5,391 nt of DNA from Neisseriaceae bacterium (lineage in GTDB: Bacteria > Pseudomonadota > Gammaproteobacteria > Burkholderiales > Neisseriaceae), in NCBI GenBank assembly GCA_017518785.1, contig JAFWUA010000161.1, forward strand, positions 1 to 5,391. The letters are read 5' to 3'. Within the stretch, counting starts at the first letter, position 1; every line of letters begins with the position of its first letter. The notes beneath the pieces were generated by a model that searched no databases, was not told the DNA's origin, and was given only the letters and a program-made list of their open reading frames with translations. The position numbers and the translations under genes were made by a program. Below are positions 5,329-5,391 of the stretch, piece by piece.

Positions 5329-5391
5329 ACAAAATCAAAAATATCTACCAAACTTGTTTTTCATCACTTATTATTCATAAATAAAATATTC

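Overview
The window reads as ordinary chromosome of an AT-rich betaproteobacterium, most likely a member of the Neisseriaceae or a close relative. The grounds are the betaproteobacterial style of the malate dehydrogenase C-terminus, a MetZ-type sulfhydrylase, a pgk-murA pair, and a repeated inverted motif that resembles, without matching, the DNA uptake sequences of that family. Family assignment is inference; the species is not identified. Hand counts give about 49% G+C in the first 240 bases (mdh) and about 37-40% in sampled lines of metZ and pgk.

Layout. (1) 2-388, +: C-terminal 128 residues of malate dehydrogenase, ending at a strong hairpin terminator. (2) 580-918, -: glnB, the PII nitrogen/2-oxoglutarate signal protein, convergent with mdh. 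(3) 919-1160: a 242-bp gene-free spacer that should hold the divergent promoters of glnB and of the next pair. (4) 1161-1274 and 1294-1434, +: two tandem, related, very small predicted lipoproteins of 37 and 46 residues. (5) 1502-2677, -: metZ, O-succinylhomoserine sulfhydrylase for methionine synthesis, convergent with the lipoproteins. (6) 2678-2810: divergent promoter region between metZ and pgk. (7) 2811-3983 and 4000-5259, +: pgk (glycolysis/gluconeogenesis) and murA (first committed step of peptidoglycan synthesis), 16 bp apart and probably one operon. (8) 5260-5391: a terminator hairpin, then gene-free AT-rich sequence to the window edge.

The genes are core metabolism and do not form one pathway. 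The most interesting signal lies between them. The 10-mer CTGCCGGAAA occurs eight times, always intergenic and always as four inverted pairs (403-447, 1443-1481, 2727-2764, 5287-5328). Three pairs sit just behind genes and look like terminators. The fourth lies between the divergent metZ and pgk genes, has its arms in the opposite order, lacks a U-tract, and extends into both predicted -10 elements. This suggests a dispersed uptake-sequence-like family reused as terminators, and in one case as promoter-region DNA. The second item worth a look is the tandem mini-lipoprotein pair, whose mature tails share a YGEI motif like the first strand of neisserial porins. I see no defence system, mobile element, CRISPR array, tRNA or rRNA.
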